Assembly: GCF_008123425.1 (NCBI RefSeq)
Contig: NZ_VSSS01000061.1
Location: 1 to 64,000 of the forward strand
Direction of reading: 5' to 3'
Source: Bradyrhizobium rifense
GTDB lineage: Bacteria > Pseudomonadota > Alphaproteobacteria > Rhizobiales > Xanthobacteraceae
Length of the DNA stretch: 64,000 bases
A model generated the notes under the pieces. The model was not told the DNA's origin. It made no database searches and worked only from the letters and a program-made list of their open reading frames with translations. Shown in pieces: positions 1 through 8,100 of this stretch (positions within the stretch are counted from its first letter, which is position 1; each line of letters begins with the position of its first letter). The translations under genes and the position numbers were made by a program.

Positions 1-39
1 TAGCTCTTAATGGTTGCTACGCGCCTACGTTGTGGTTGC

Positions 40-1053
40 CTACCAGCCCTCCAGCACGATCTTGCCGCGCGATTTGCCGCTCTCGAGCAGCGCGTGCGCG
101 CGCTTGAGGTTGGCTGCGTTGATCGTGCCAAGGGTCTGGTCGAGCGTGGTGCGCAGCACGCCCTTGTCGATGAGGTCGGCGACGTCGTTGAGCAGATGAT
201 GCTGCGCGATCATGTCGGGCGTCTGGAACGAGGAGCGCGTGAACATCGACTCCCAATGCACCGAGATCGCCTTGCCCTTGAATGCGCTCACGTTGAATTC
301 CGGGGGATCGTCGATCAGGCCGAACCGGCCCTGCGGCGCCATGAATTCGGCAATGCTCTTGTAGTGCTGGTCGGTGAAGGTGAGGCTCGCCACCAGCGCG
401 ACCGGCGGCAGCTTCAGCTTCTCGATCTGCTCCTTCATCGGCTTGCCGTGATCGATCACCGCATGCGCGCCGAGATCGAGGCACCATTTCTGCGACTCCG
501 GCCGCGTCGCGGTCGCAACCACGGTGAGGCCGGTGAGGCGGCGCGCGAGCTGGATCAGGATCGAGCCGACACCGCCGGCGCCGCCGGTGATGAGCAGCGT
601 GCGCGGATCGACGCTCTTGCCGGGGACTGCGCCGAGGCGATCGAACAGTAATTCCCAGGCGGTGATCGAGGTGAGGGGGAGGGCGGCGGCCTGCGCGAAC
701 GACAGCGACTTCGGCTTGTTGCCGGCGATGCGTTCGTCGACCAGGTGGAATTCGGAGTTGGTGCCCGGGCGCTGGATCGAGCCCGCGTAAAACACCTCGT
801 CGCCCGGCTTGAACAGCGTGACATCGGGGCCGACGGCGTCGACCACGCCGGCTGCGTCATAGCCCAAAATCTTGGTCTCGCCTTCGGGCGGGGCGGCGCG
901 CTTGCGCACCTTGTAATCGACCGGGTTGGCCGAGATCGCCTTCACGGCGACGCGGATGTCGCGTCCCTTGGGCTCGGGTTTGGTGGTCTCGAAATCGATC
1001 AGCGCGTCCTGATCTTCGATCGGAAGCGATTTTTTGTAGCCGACGGCCTTCAT
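40..1053 (-). CDS. Zinc-type alcohol dehydrogenase-like / quinone oxidoreductase (MDR superfamily)
   Basis: A 337-residue medium-chain NAD(P)H-dependent oxidoreductase, cytoplasmic. The N-terminal GroES-like half carries ILGYDAAGVV (around residues 63-72) and the Rossmann half carries the nucleotide-binding run GGAGGVGSILIQLA (around 157-170). No structural-zinc cysteine cluster is visible, so it resembles the zinc-independent quinone oxidoreductase branch often named zinc-type alcohol dehydrogenase-like. Full length for the family. The ATG is preceded by GGAGACAAGCC, a good ribosome site. It stands alone on the minus strand, so substrate cannot be inferred from neighbours. Family assignment is firm; the physiological substrate is unknown. 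Confidence 0.88.
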   Translation of the reverse strand: MKAVGYKKSLPIEDQDALIDFETTKPEPKGRDIRVAVKAISANPVDYKVRKRAAPPEGETKILGYDAAGVVDAVGPDVTLFKPGDEVFYAGSIQRPGTNSEFHLVDERIAGNKPKSLSFAQAAALPLTSITAWELLFDRLGAVPGKSVDPRTLLITGGAGGVGSILIQLARRLTGLTVVATATRPESQKWCLDLGAHAVIDHGKPMKEQIEKLKLPPVALVASLTFTDQHYKSIAEFMAPQGRFGLIDDPPEFNVSAFKGKAISVHWESMFTRSSFQTPDMIAQHHLLNDVADLIDKGVLRTTLDQTLGTINAANLKRAHALLESGKSRGKIVLEGW

Positions 1054-1162
1054 GGCTTGTCTCCATCAGATGGCGTATTCGCCTGCCGCTCTAACTGTCG
1101 CCATGGCTCCCATTTGGCAAGTACTGCAAATTCGGGGACATAGTACCCGTTTGGATACCATT

Positions 1163-1199
1163 GCGCCGGGAGCGGCCCATGCCGCTCCCGGCGCTTTTT
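1163..1199 (+). terminator. Strong hairpin with T-run on the plus strand
   Basis: A perfect 14-bp stem (1163-1176 with 1181-1194) with a four-base loop is followed by TTTTT. The T-run is on the plus strand although both flanking genes (oxidoreductase and porin) are on the minus strand. It lies 24 bases beyond the porin stop, so it probably marks the end of the porin transcript, but in that direction the A-run precedes the stem. Confidence 0.6.
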
Positions 1200-1218
1200 G
1201 TCAGAACGCGACGTCAGG

Positions 1219-2838
1219 TCAGAATGCGAACTGCGTGCGCATCGCCACGGCGTCGAAGCTCGCGCCTGTATTCGCGAACGCCGCAGGCGGGAGCGGCTGC
1301 TTCGATACCGTGCCATGCAGGTAGTCGAGCATGAAGCGGACGTTGCCGTTGACGTACCAGTTGAGCGCCAGCGTATAGACGGTCTGGCGTCCGCCGGCGA
1401 TGCCGGCGGCAGACGCGATCTTATCGTTGAGATCCATCTGGCTCACGCGTCCCGCGACTTCCCAGGCGCCCCAGCCACCGCCGGCCAGCGAGAACGGATT
1501 CGTCGGCTTGACGCCGCCATAGGCCGCATTGCCCGGATTGTACTTGCGGCTTTCACCCGTCAGGACATAGGCTGCTTCCGCGTAATAGCCTTGGAAATTC
1601 AGGCTCGAAGTGCTGATCGGCGCCACGGCGGTATTCGCGTTGCGATCGATGTTGAACCAGTAGTATTCACCCTGGACGAAGAGCGGCCCATAGGTGCCCG
1701 CGGCTTCCACACCGTAGACCTGCGCGCCCGAAACATTGGGGATCGCGCCGGTCGAGATCAGCGTCGTGGGGTCGATGCGGAGCTCGGGGCGATCGCTCAG
1801 CGTGAGTGTTTGCGTGTTTGCGATCAGATTGCGTGGCGGCTGGATCAGCCACTGTGCATCGGCGCCGAGATGCATGGAATAATCGTTGCCGCTGACGACC
1901 TGACCTGCAACGCGGGCGGTCGCGCCGTATTGCTCGCTCGTGCCGGGAGGTGAAGCGGTTGAGGCCGAGTGAATGGCACCCGTGGTCGGGCCGGTCGCGT
2001 AAGCGCCGGCCCAGAACACGTCGTTGTACCAGCGGGTGCCAACGGCAGAACGGAAATCGCCGGCGGCGATATTTTGCGCGATCACGCCGACAGAGGCGCG
2101 CTCCATGAAGGGAATATCGTTGGAGCTCATGGATTCATCCATGGTCCAGGCAAGGTCCATGACGCCGGCTTCGATCGCCATCTTGCCGCCGAACGGCTTC
2201 AGTCCGGTGTAGCTTATAAACGCGTTCTCGATGCCGGATGTGCCGCCGCCGGGCAGGAAGCCGACAGGAACCGCGCCGGCAGCGCCGGTGCCGCCAAATC
2301 CGTCAGCCGTGCCGCCAAAATCGTAGATCAGCGCGAAATTCCAGTCTTCGAGGAGTTTTCCGACCACACCGATACGGGCGCGGCGGACGTTTTCGCCGCT
2401 GTCGAGCTTCTGCGGCACTGTACCGGCCGAATTGGGACGATAGTCGTAGCCGCCGACGTCCCAGTGCACGCGGCTCGTGATCGCGACGCAGTTCGCTCCG
2501 TCCGCGGTGCAGATGGTCGGCCGGTTGTTCGGCATCGTCACCACGACGCCGGATGGCGCGACCGGCCCCTTGACCGGAATGGCGGCGTTGGCGTTGGCGA
2601 CCACGGCCTTCGCCTCCGAGCGCGCCTCGGCTTTCGCTTCTGCCTTCGTCTTTGCCGCGGCCGCCGTGTTCGCGGCAGTCTGGTTCTGAAGCTTGTCGAG
2701 CTTCTGCTCGAGCATCTTCAACTGCTGTTTCAGCAGTGCAATCTCCTGATCGCTGCTTGCTGATTGTGCCTGGGCCTGCGAGGCCACCAGCACGCCGGCG
2801 AGACCAATCGCCGTGGCTGTAATTCTTGTCCTGCTCAC
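1219..2838 (-). CDS. OprP/OprO-like outer-membrane porin
   Basis: A 539-residue predicted outer-membrane beta-barrel of the phosphate-selective porin O/P family. The ORF is open further upstream, but the start chosen is the GTG at 2838, because it gives a clean signal peptide (TAIGLAGVLVASQAQA) and is preceded by GGAGCGGTGAC. After cleavage comes a coiled-coil segment (ALLKQQLKMLEQKLDKLQ, roughly residues 37-54), then an Ala/Lys/Glu-rich linker, then the barrel, which ends in the terminal Phe typical of BAM substrates (TQFAF). The coiled coil resembles the trimerising or peptidoglycan-contacting segment found in several proteobacterial porins. It is divergent from degP across a 316-bp spacer. 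Ion selectivity cannot be read from the sequence. Confidence 0.85.
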   Translation of the reverse strand: MSRTRITATAIGLAGVLVASQAQAQSASSDQEIALLKQQLKMLEQKLDKLQNQTAANTAAAAKTKAEAKAEARSEAKAVVANANAAIPVKGPVAPSGVVVTMPNNRPTICTADGANCVAITSRVHWDVGGYDYRPNSAGTVPQKLDSGENVRRARIGVVGKLLEDWNFALIYDFGGTADGFGGTGAAGAVPVGFLPGGGTSGIENAFISYTGLKPFGGKMAIEAGVMDLAWTMDESMSSNDIPFMERASVGVIAQNIAAGDFRSAVGTRWYNDVFWAGAYATGPTTGAIHSASTASPPGTSEQYGATARVAGQVVSGNDYSMHLGADAQWLIQPPRNLIANTQTLTLSDRPELRIDPTTLISTGAIPNVSGAQVYGVEAAGTYGPLFVQGEYYWFNIDRNANTAVAPISTSSLNFQGYYAEAAYVLTGESRKYNPGNAAYGGVKPTNPFSLAGGGWGAWEVAGRVSQMDLNDKIASAAGIAGGRQTVYTLALNWYVNGNVRFMLDYLHGTVSKQPLPPAAFANTGASFDAVAMRTQFAF

Positions 2839-3154
2839 GTCACCGCTCCATCGATTAGACCAACTTCCCCAAGTCGTAACGGGAGAGCCTAAGAATGATC
2901 GATGACTGTCCCGCGACAGCGCGCCACGGCTGCAATGGTTCCGCCTGATGCAAATTCGCCGCAGCCGAATCCGCCACTCGGCAGCATGCAAGATGACGCG
3001 CATCATGCCAATGTGCCGCGCCTCCCAAATTGTCATTTTGTACGCGGAGCTGGCATGCCGGCCACACTGGAAGGGGCCCGAATATTGCCGCCCGGCGCCC
3101 TTCTATTGGGGGGCGAACGCGCCTATATTCCGGCGTCTTTTCCAAGAGGTAGGA
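2839..3154. other. Divergent intergenic region between porin and degP
   Basis: 316 bases with no supported gene; it must hold the promoters of both the porin (minus) and the protease (plus). The open frames here are upstream extensions of the flanking ORFs and lack signal-peptide or SD support. An AGAGGTAGGA ribosome site ends the region just before degP. No clear operator was recognised. Confidence 0.5.
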
Positions 3155-4558
3155 ATGTTTCGAGCGAACTGGACCGCCATCGTCACGGCATTGTGCATAG
3201 GCTTTTCGGCCCATTTCAATCCGGCCGCGGCGCAGGACCGTCGTGTCCCGTCGTCGCCGGCTGAGCTGCGGCTGTCCTATGCGCCGATCGTGCAGCGGGT
3301 GCAGCCAGCGGTCGTCAACGTCTATGCCGCCAAGGTGGTGCAGAACCGCAATCCGCTGCTGGACGACCCGATCTTCCGCCGTTTCTTCGGCGGCGGCCAG
3401 CAGCAGGAGCAGGTGCAGCGGTCGCTGGGTTCGGGCGTCATCGTCGATTCCTCCGGGCTCGTCGTCACCAACGTCCATGTCATCGAGGGCGCCGACCAGG
3501 TGAAGGTATCGCTATCGGACAAGCGCGAGTTCGAGGCCGAGATCGTGCTCAAGGATCCCCGCAGCGATCTCGCGGTGCTGCGTCTGAAGGATACCAAGGA
3601 GAAGTTTCCGGCGCTCGAATTCACCAATTCGGATGAGCTGATGGTCGGCGACGTCGTGATGGCGATCGGCAACCCGTTTGGCGTCGGCCAGACCGTGACC
3701 CACGGCATCATCTCGGCGCTCGCGCGCACGCAGGTCGGCATCACCGACTACCAGTTCTTCATCCAGACAGATGCTGCGATCAATCCTGGCAATTCCGGCG
3801 GCGCGTTGGTCGACATGAACGGACGGCTCGCCGGCATCAACACCGCGATCTACTCGCGCTCCGGCGGCTCGCAGGGCATCGGCTTTGCGATCCCCGCCAA
3901 CATGGTGCGCGTCGTCGTCGCCTCCGCCAAGGGCGGCGGCAAGGCGGTGAAGCGGCCATGGCTAGGGGCGAAGCTGCAGGCGGTGACGCCCGAGATCGCC
4001 GAGAGCCTCGGCCTGCGCTCGCCTAGCGGCGCGCTGGTCGCAAGCGTCGTCCCCAACGGACCCGCCGCGAAGGCGGGTCTGAAATCCTCCGACCTCATCA
4101 CCGGGATCGACGGCCAGACCGTGGACGATCCCAACGCGTTCGACTACCGCTTCGCGACCCGCCCGCTCGGCGGCACGGCGCAGATCGACGTACAGCGTGC
4201 CGGCAAGCCGACCAAGCTGGCGGTGGCGCTGGAGACCGCGCCGGATACCGGGCGTAACGAGCTCGTCGTCACCGCACGTTCGCCGTTCCAGGGCGCGAAG
4301 GTCTCGAGCATCACGCCTGCGGTGGCCGACGAGCTCCATCTCGATGCCGATACCGAAGGTGTCGTCATCACCGAGCTCGGTGATGACTCGCCGGCCGCTC
4401 AGGTCGGTTTCCAGAAGGGCGACATCATTCTGACCGTCAACAACCAGAAGATCGGCAAGACCGGCGACCTCGAGAAGGCGGCGGGCGTAAGCCAGCGGCT
4501 CTGGCGCATCACGCTGGTGCGCGGCGGCCAGCAGATCAATGTCACGCTGGGCGGATGA
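3155..4558 (+). CDS. degP: DegP/HtrA-family periplasmic serine protease (Do-like)
   Basis: A 467-residue periplasmic protease/chaperone that degrades or refolds misfolded envelope proteins. The ATG at 3155 follows AGAGGTAGGA and starts a signal peptide ending NPAAAQ; the longer upstream reading has no such signal. The trypsin-like domain carries the full triad: His108 in TNVHVIEGA, Asp138 in RSDLAVLRL, Ser214 in GNSGGAL. Two PDZ domains follow (roughly residues 265-355 and 370-460; GLKSSDLITGIDG and GFQKGDIILTVNN are their carboxylate-loop regions). The stop overlaps the rarA start (ATGA), so the two genes are probably cotranscribed. A second degP elsewhere in the genome would be normal for this group. 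Confidence 0.95.
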   Translation: MFRANWTAIVTALCIGFSAHFNPAAAQDRRVPSSPAELRLSYAPIVQRVQPAVVNVYAAKVVQNRNPLLDDPIFRRFFGGGQQQEQVQRSLGSGVIVDSSGLVVTNVHVIEGADQVKVSLSDKREFEAEIVLKDPRSDLAVLRLKDTKEKFPALEFTNSDELMVGDVVMAIGNPFGVGQTVTHGIISALARTQVGITDYQFFIQTDAAINPGNSGGALVDMNGRLAGINTAIYSRSGGSQGIGFAIPANMVRVVVASAKGGGKAVKRPWLGAKLQAVTPEIAESLGLRSPSGALVASVVPNGPAAKAGLKSSDLITGIDGQTVDDPNAFDYRFATRPLGGTAQIDVQRAGKPTKLAVALETAPDTGRNELVVTARSPFQGAKVSSITPAVADELHLDADTEGVVITELGDDSPAAQVGFQKGDIILTVNNQKIGKTGDLEKAAGVSQRLWRITLVRGGQQINVTLGG

Positions 4559-5889
4559 GTCCGAAACGACCACAGGAGACGCCAACTCTCTTTGCCGCGG
4601 CGGGGCTCGATCAAGAAGCCCCGCACCCGCTGCCGGATCGCTTACGGCCGCGTGCACTGTCGGAGGTCGTCGGCCAGGATCACATCCTCGGCCCCGACGG
4701 CGCGCTGACGCGCATGCTGGAGACCCGCACGCTTGGTTCGCTGGTATTTTGGGGGCCGCCCGGCACCGGCAAGACCACGGTGGCGCGGCTGCTGGCGGAT
4801 GCGACCGATCTGCATTTCGAGCAGATCTCCGCGGTGTTCTCCGGCGTCGCGGACTTGAAGAAAGCATTCGATGCCGCGCGTGCCCGTCGCGAGATGGGCA
4901 AGGGTACGCTGCTGTTCGTCGACGAGGTGCACCGCTTCAACCGCGCCCAGCAGGACTCGTTTCTGCCGGTGATGGAGGACGGCACCGTCGTCATGGTCGG
5001 CGCCACCACCGAAAACCCGTCCTTCGAGCTCAACGCGGCGCTTCTGTCCCGCGCGCGCGTGCTGGTGTTTCGCTCGCTCGATGCCGCCGCGATCGAAAAA
5101 CTGTTCGCGCATGCCGAGGAGGTCGAGGGCCGCAAGCTGCCGCTCGATGAAGAGGCGCGCGCCGTGCTGGTGCGCATGGCCGATGGTGATGGCCGTGCCT
5201 CGCTGACTCTTGCCGAAGAGGTCTGGCGTTCGGCGCGGGCGGATGAGATTTTCAACGCCGCGCAGTTGCAGGACATTTTGCAACGCCGCGCCCCGATCTA
5301 CGACAAGTCGGCCGACGGCCATTACAATCTGATCTCGGCGCTGCATAAGTCGGTGCGCGGCTCCGATCCGGACGCCGCACTCTACTATCTCGCACGCATG
5401 TTGGACGCCGGCGAGGACCCGCTGTTCCTGGCGCGTCGTGTCGTGCGCATGGCGGTGGAGGACATCGGCCTTGCCGATCCGCAGGCCCTCGTCATCGCCA
5501 ATGCCGCCAAGGATGCCTTCGACTTCCTCGGCCATCCCGAAGGCGAGCTCGCGATCGCGCAGGCCGTGGTCTATCTCGCGACCGCGCCGAAATCGAACGC
5601 GGTCTACACGGCCTTCGGCACGGCGATGCAGGTCGCCAAACAGGCCGGCTCGCTGCTGCCGCCCAAGCACATCCTGAACTCGCCGACCAAGCTGATGAAG
5701 TCGGAGGGCTACGGCGCAGCTTACGAATACGACCACGACACCCCCGACGCGTTCTCCGGCCAGGACTACTTCCCGGAAGCCCTGGGCCGCCAGACCTTCT
5801 ACGACCCGCCCGAACGCGGTTTCGAGCGGGAGATCCGCAAACGGCTGGATTACTGGGCCAAGTTGCGCAAGGAGCGGGGCGGGAAGTAG
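4555..5889 (+). CDS. rarA: Replication-associated recombination protein A (RarA/MgsA AAA+ ATPase)
   Basis: A 444-residue AAA+ ATPase related to clamp-loader subunits and RuvB that acts at stalled replication forks, usually with SSB. Walker A is GPPGTGKTT (residues 67-75), Walker B is LLFVDEVHRF (about 119-128), sensor-1 is GATTENPSFELN. The C-terminal half holds the MgsA tetramerisation domain (region around HKSVRGSDPDAALYYLARML). Length and architecture are normal. Its ATG overlaps the degP stop by four bases, implying translational coupling of an envelope protease with a replication-repair factor, an arrangement I believe recurs in rhizobial genomes. Confidence 0.95.
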   Translation: MSPKRPQETPTLFAAAGLDQEAPHPLPDRLRPRALSEVVGQDHILGPDGALTRMLETRTLGSLVFWGPPGTGKTTVARLLADATDLHFEQISAVFSGVADLKKAFDAARARREMGKGTLLFVDEVHRFNRAQQDSFLPVMEDGTVVMVGATTENPSFELNAALLSRARVLVFRSLDAAAIEKLFAHAEEVEGRKLPLDEEARAVLVRMADGDGRASLTLAEEVWRSARADEIFNAAQLQDILQRRAPIYDKSADGHYNLISALHKSVRGSDPDAALYYLARMLDAGEDPLFLARRVVRMAVEDIGLADPQALVIANAAKDAFDFLGHPEGELAIAQAVVYLATAPKSNAVYTAFGTAMQVAKQAGSLLPPKHILNSPTKLMKSEGYGAAYEYDHDTPDAFSGQDYFPEALGRQTFYDPPERGFEREIRKRLDYWAKLRKERGGK

Positions 5890-5913
5890 AGCTTTCCAAG
5901 CCGCTAAGGGCGT

Positions 5914-5943
5914 ACATTTACGGTTTACGTAACGCGTAAATGT
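5914..5943. promoter_or_regulatory. 30-bp palindromic operator upstream of the HigA-like antitoxin gene
   Basis: Bases 5914-5943 form a near-perfect palindrome: outer arms ACATTTACG and CGTAAATGT, and a core TTACGTAA that shares the same centre (between 5928 and 5929). Only two of 15 symmetric base pairs mismatch. It ends 23 bases before the chosen higA start and contains the alternative ATG at 5940, which argues against that start. Autoregulation by the downstream HTH protein is the natural inference. Confidence 0.7.
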
Positions 5944-5966
5944 TGCTACTCGGCTGGAGAAGTTCC

Positions 5967-6284
5967 ATGCCCCATTCATCCACACATCCCGGCGAGCACC
6001 TCGCCGAAGAGCTACGCGGACTCGGCATCACGGCCGCAGAATTGGCGCGTCAGATCGATGTGCCGGTCAATCGCATCACCGGCATCATCAACGGACAACG
6101 CGGCATTACCGCCGATACGGCGCTGCGTCTTGGTCACTGGTTCGGCACCAGCCCGCAATTCTGGATGAACCTGCAACAGCAATATGAGCTGCGGCTGGCG
6201 GAGAAGGAGGTCGGCGCGCAGGTTGCGTCGCTGCCCCGCCGCGCCAACGCGCAGTCGACACGAAAGCTTGGAAAAACCGGATGA
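5967..6284 (+). CDS. higA: HigA-family HTH antitoxin-like DNA-binding protein, orphan
   Basis: A 105-residue XRE-type helix-turn-helix protein of the HigA/VapI antitoxin family. The family hallmarks are the opening HPGEHLAEELRGLGI, the HTH AELARQIDVPVNRITGIING, then RGITADTALRLGHWFGTSPQFWMNLQ. The start at 5967 is preferred because GGAGAAGTTCC precedes it, whereas the ATG at 5940 lies inside the palindrome. Classical HigB toxin genes sit just upstream of higA, but only 77 bases separate this start from the rarA stop, so no toxin is present. The stop overlaps the start of the pseudouridine synthase (ATGA). It could be a solitary repressor or a degenerate toxin-antitoxin remnant. Confidence 0.88.
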   Translation: MPHSSTHPGEHLAEELRGLGITAAELARQIDVPVNRITGIINGQRGITADTALRLGHWFGTSPQFWMNLQQQYELRLAEKEVGAQVASLPRRANAQSTRKLGKTG

Positions 6285-7495
6285 GCCGCCGCATCAAGAG
6301 AATGAACCCGAAGCCTCGGGATCGCGACGAGCGCAAGGACGCGCGCCCGTTCAAGGCACGCGGCGCGAAGACCGCCGGGCCGCGTCCGGGCGGTAAGCCC
6401 AGCGGCAAGCCGCCACGCTTTGCGGCCGAGCGCGCCGAGCGGCGTGTGCCCAAAGCTGCAATGGAAGAGCCGGTTGCGGCAAAACCCGTCGAGGCGCTGC
6501 TGCCGACCAAGGTGCAGACCGTCAAGGTGACGGCCGACGAGAACAACATGCGCGTCGATCGCTTTCTCGAAGCGCGCTTTTCCGGCCTGTCATTCTCTCA
6601 TATCCAGCGCGTCGTCCGCAAGGGCGAGCTGCGCGTCGACGGCAAGCGGGTCGACAGCAAGGACCGGCTGGAGGAGGGGCAGAGCGTCCGCATTCCGCCG
6701 CTGAAGCTCGACACACCGAAGGCGGTGGGCGAACTGTCGGAAGGCGCACAGAAGACGCTTGCCGCGTTGAAGGAGATGACGATCTACGAGGACGACGACG
6801 TTCTCGTGCTGAACAAGCCGTTTGGGCTTGCGGTGCAGGGCGGCTCCGGCACGACGCGACACATCGATCAGATGCTCGAGGTGATGCGCGATTCCAAGGG
6901 CCAGAAGCCACGGCTTGTGCACCGGATCGACAAGGACACGTCAGGCTGCCTGCTAATCGCCAAGACACGCTTTGCCGCCTCGCATCTGACCGGCGCGTTC
7001 CGCTCGCGCTCGGCGCGAAAGACCTATTGGGCTCTGGTGCCGGGCCTGCCGAAGCCGAAGCAGGGCCGCATCTCGACCTTCCTCGCCAAGGAGGAGAGCG
7101 AGGACGACACCATCATGCGCATCGCGCAGCATGGCGACGAGGGCGCGAGCCACGCAGTGACGTACTACGCGGTGGTCGAGACCGCCGGCAATAAGCTGAC
7201 CTGGGTGTCGCTGAAGCCGGTGACGGGGCGAACGCATCAGCTGCGCGCGCACATGGAGCATATCGGCCATCCCATCGTCGGCGATCCCAAATATTTCAAC
7301 ATCGAGAACTGGCAGTTGCCGGGCGGCCTGCAAAACCGACTGCATCTGCTCGCGCGGCGTATCGTCATCCCGCATCCGCGCGGCGGCGTCATCGATGCCA
7401 CCGCGCCGCTGCCGCAGCACATGCAGCAGTCGTGGAATCTGCTCGGGCTGGACGCGAGCCGGTTCGACCCGATCGAGAACGCGCCGGAGGAGTAG
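6281..7495 (+). CDS. rluC: RluA/RluC-family 23S rRNA pseudouridine synthase
   Basis: A 404-residue RNA pseudouridine synthase. An unusually long basic N-terminal extension (about residues 1-80, rich in Arg, Lys, Pro and Gly) precedes an S4 RNA-binding domain (about 87-150, beginning MRVDRFLEARF) and the catalytic domain. The catalytic Asp217 is in HRIDKDTSG; the VTGRTHQLRAHM motif supports the RluA branch. RluC in E. coli modifies 23S positions 955, 2504 and 2580; the same role is inferred here, although RluD-like paralogues cannot be excluded by eye. Translation is probably coupled to higA by the ATGA overlap. Confidence 0.88.
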   Translation: MSRRIKRMNPKPRDRDERKDARPFKARGAKTAGPRPGGKPSGKPPRFAAERAERRVPKAAMEEPVAAKPVEALLPTKVQTVKVTADENNMRVDRFLEARFSGLSFSHIQRVVRKGELRVDGKRVDSKDRLEEGQSVRIPPLKLDTPKAVGELSEGAQKTLAALKEMTIYEDDDVLVLNKPFGLAVQGGSGTTRHIDQMLEVMRDSKGQKPRLVHRIDKDTSGCLLIAKTRFAASHLTGAFRSRSARKTYWALVPGLPKPKQGRISTFLAKEESEDDTIMRIAQHGDEGASHAVTYYAVVETAGNKLTWVSLKPVTGRTHQLRAHMEHIGHPIVGDPKYFNIENWQLPGGLQNRLHLLARRIVIPHPRGGVIDATAPLPQHMQQSWNLLGLDASRFDPIENAPEE

Positions 7496-7546
7496 GGCTG
7501 AGACCCGCTACCAGCCTCGTCATTGCGCTTGCAATGACGGCGCTGG

Positions 7547-7993
7547 CTAATTCCGAAACTGCTCCAGAAACATCCGCAAACTATCATGCGGACTCTCGAC
7601 ATCTGCAATCAGCCAGCCCTCCGGACCGTTGACCAGGATGAAGTTCAGCGTCACCGGCCGGCCGTGATTGTCGAAATTCGCTGCAACATAAGTCTTGTCG
7701 TATTGCCTGCGGATGATCGCGATCGCCACCGGGCCGAGCTTCCAGCTCGGGCTCTGCACCAGGAAATCGTAGGGCTCGGTCCGTGGGCCGCTCCACGCCT
7801 TGCGTAAGGAGGGGTCGAAGAACTGCCGGCTGGTCGCCTCATCCCGCGGCAGGCCCTTGGACAGCTCCGGCGCGCCCTCGCCATAATAGGCGTAGACGTT
7901 GCGGACGAGCGATTCCGGGGTGCGGAAGCCGGCCTCGGCCGCTGCCAGCCAAAGCCCGGCGAACAGGGCTGCAATGCCCGCAAGTTCCCTCAT
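7547..7993 (-). CDS. Secreted protein, DUF3828-like
   Basis: A 148-residue exported protein of unknown function. The N-terminus is a signal peptide (ELAGIAALFAGLWLAAAEA). The mature part opens TPESLVRNVYAYYGEG and contains a conserved-looking stretch ending NGPEGWLIADV, as in small NTF2-like or DUF3828-type secreted proteins. It is divergent from the ATP12 gene; the 107-bp spacer between them contains an 18-bp tandem repeat. No catalytic motif is visible. Confidence 0.75.
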   Translation of the reverse strand: MRELAGIAALFAGLWLAAAEAGFRTPESLVRNVYAYYGEGAPELSKGLPRDEATSRQFFDPSLRKAWSGPRTEPYDFLVQSPSWKLGPVAIAIIRRQYDKTYVAANFDNHGRPVTLNFILVNGPEGWLIADVESPHDSLRMFLEQFRN

Positions 7994-8013
7994 GCCCGCT
8001 CGCTTTATCGGCC

Positions 8014-8067
8014 GCCGATCTTACCTTAAAAGCCGATCTTACTTTGAAAGCCGATCTTACTTTAAAA
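8014..8067. repeat. Three tandem copies of an 18-bp unit
   Basis: The unit GCCGATCTTACYTTRAAA is repeated at 8014-8031, 8032-8049 and 8050-8067 with only single-base differences. It fills half of the divergent spacer between the secreted protein (minus) and the ATP12 gene (plus), ending 33 bases before the ATP12 ATG. Its AT-rich character in high-GC DNA and its position suggest a promoter-proximal element or a slippage tract. Confidence 0.85.
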
Positions 8068-8100
8068 ACCTGCATTCAGCGGCGGAGACCGAAAACTCAC

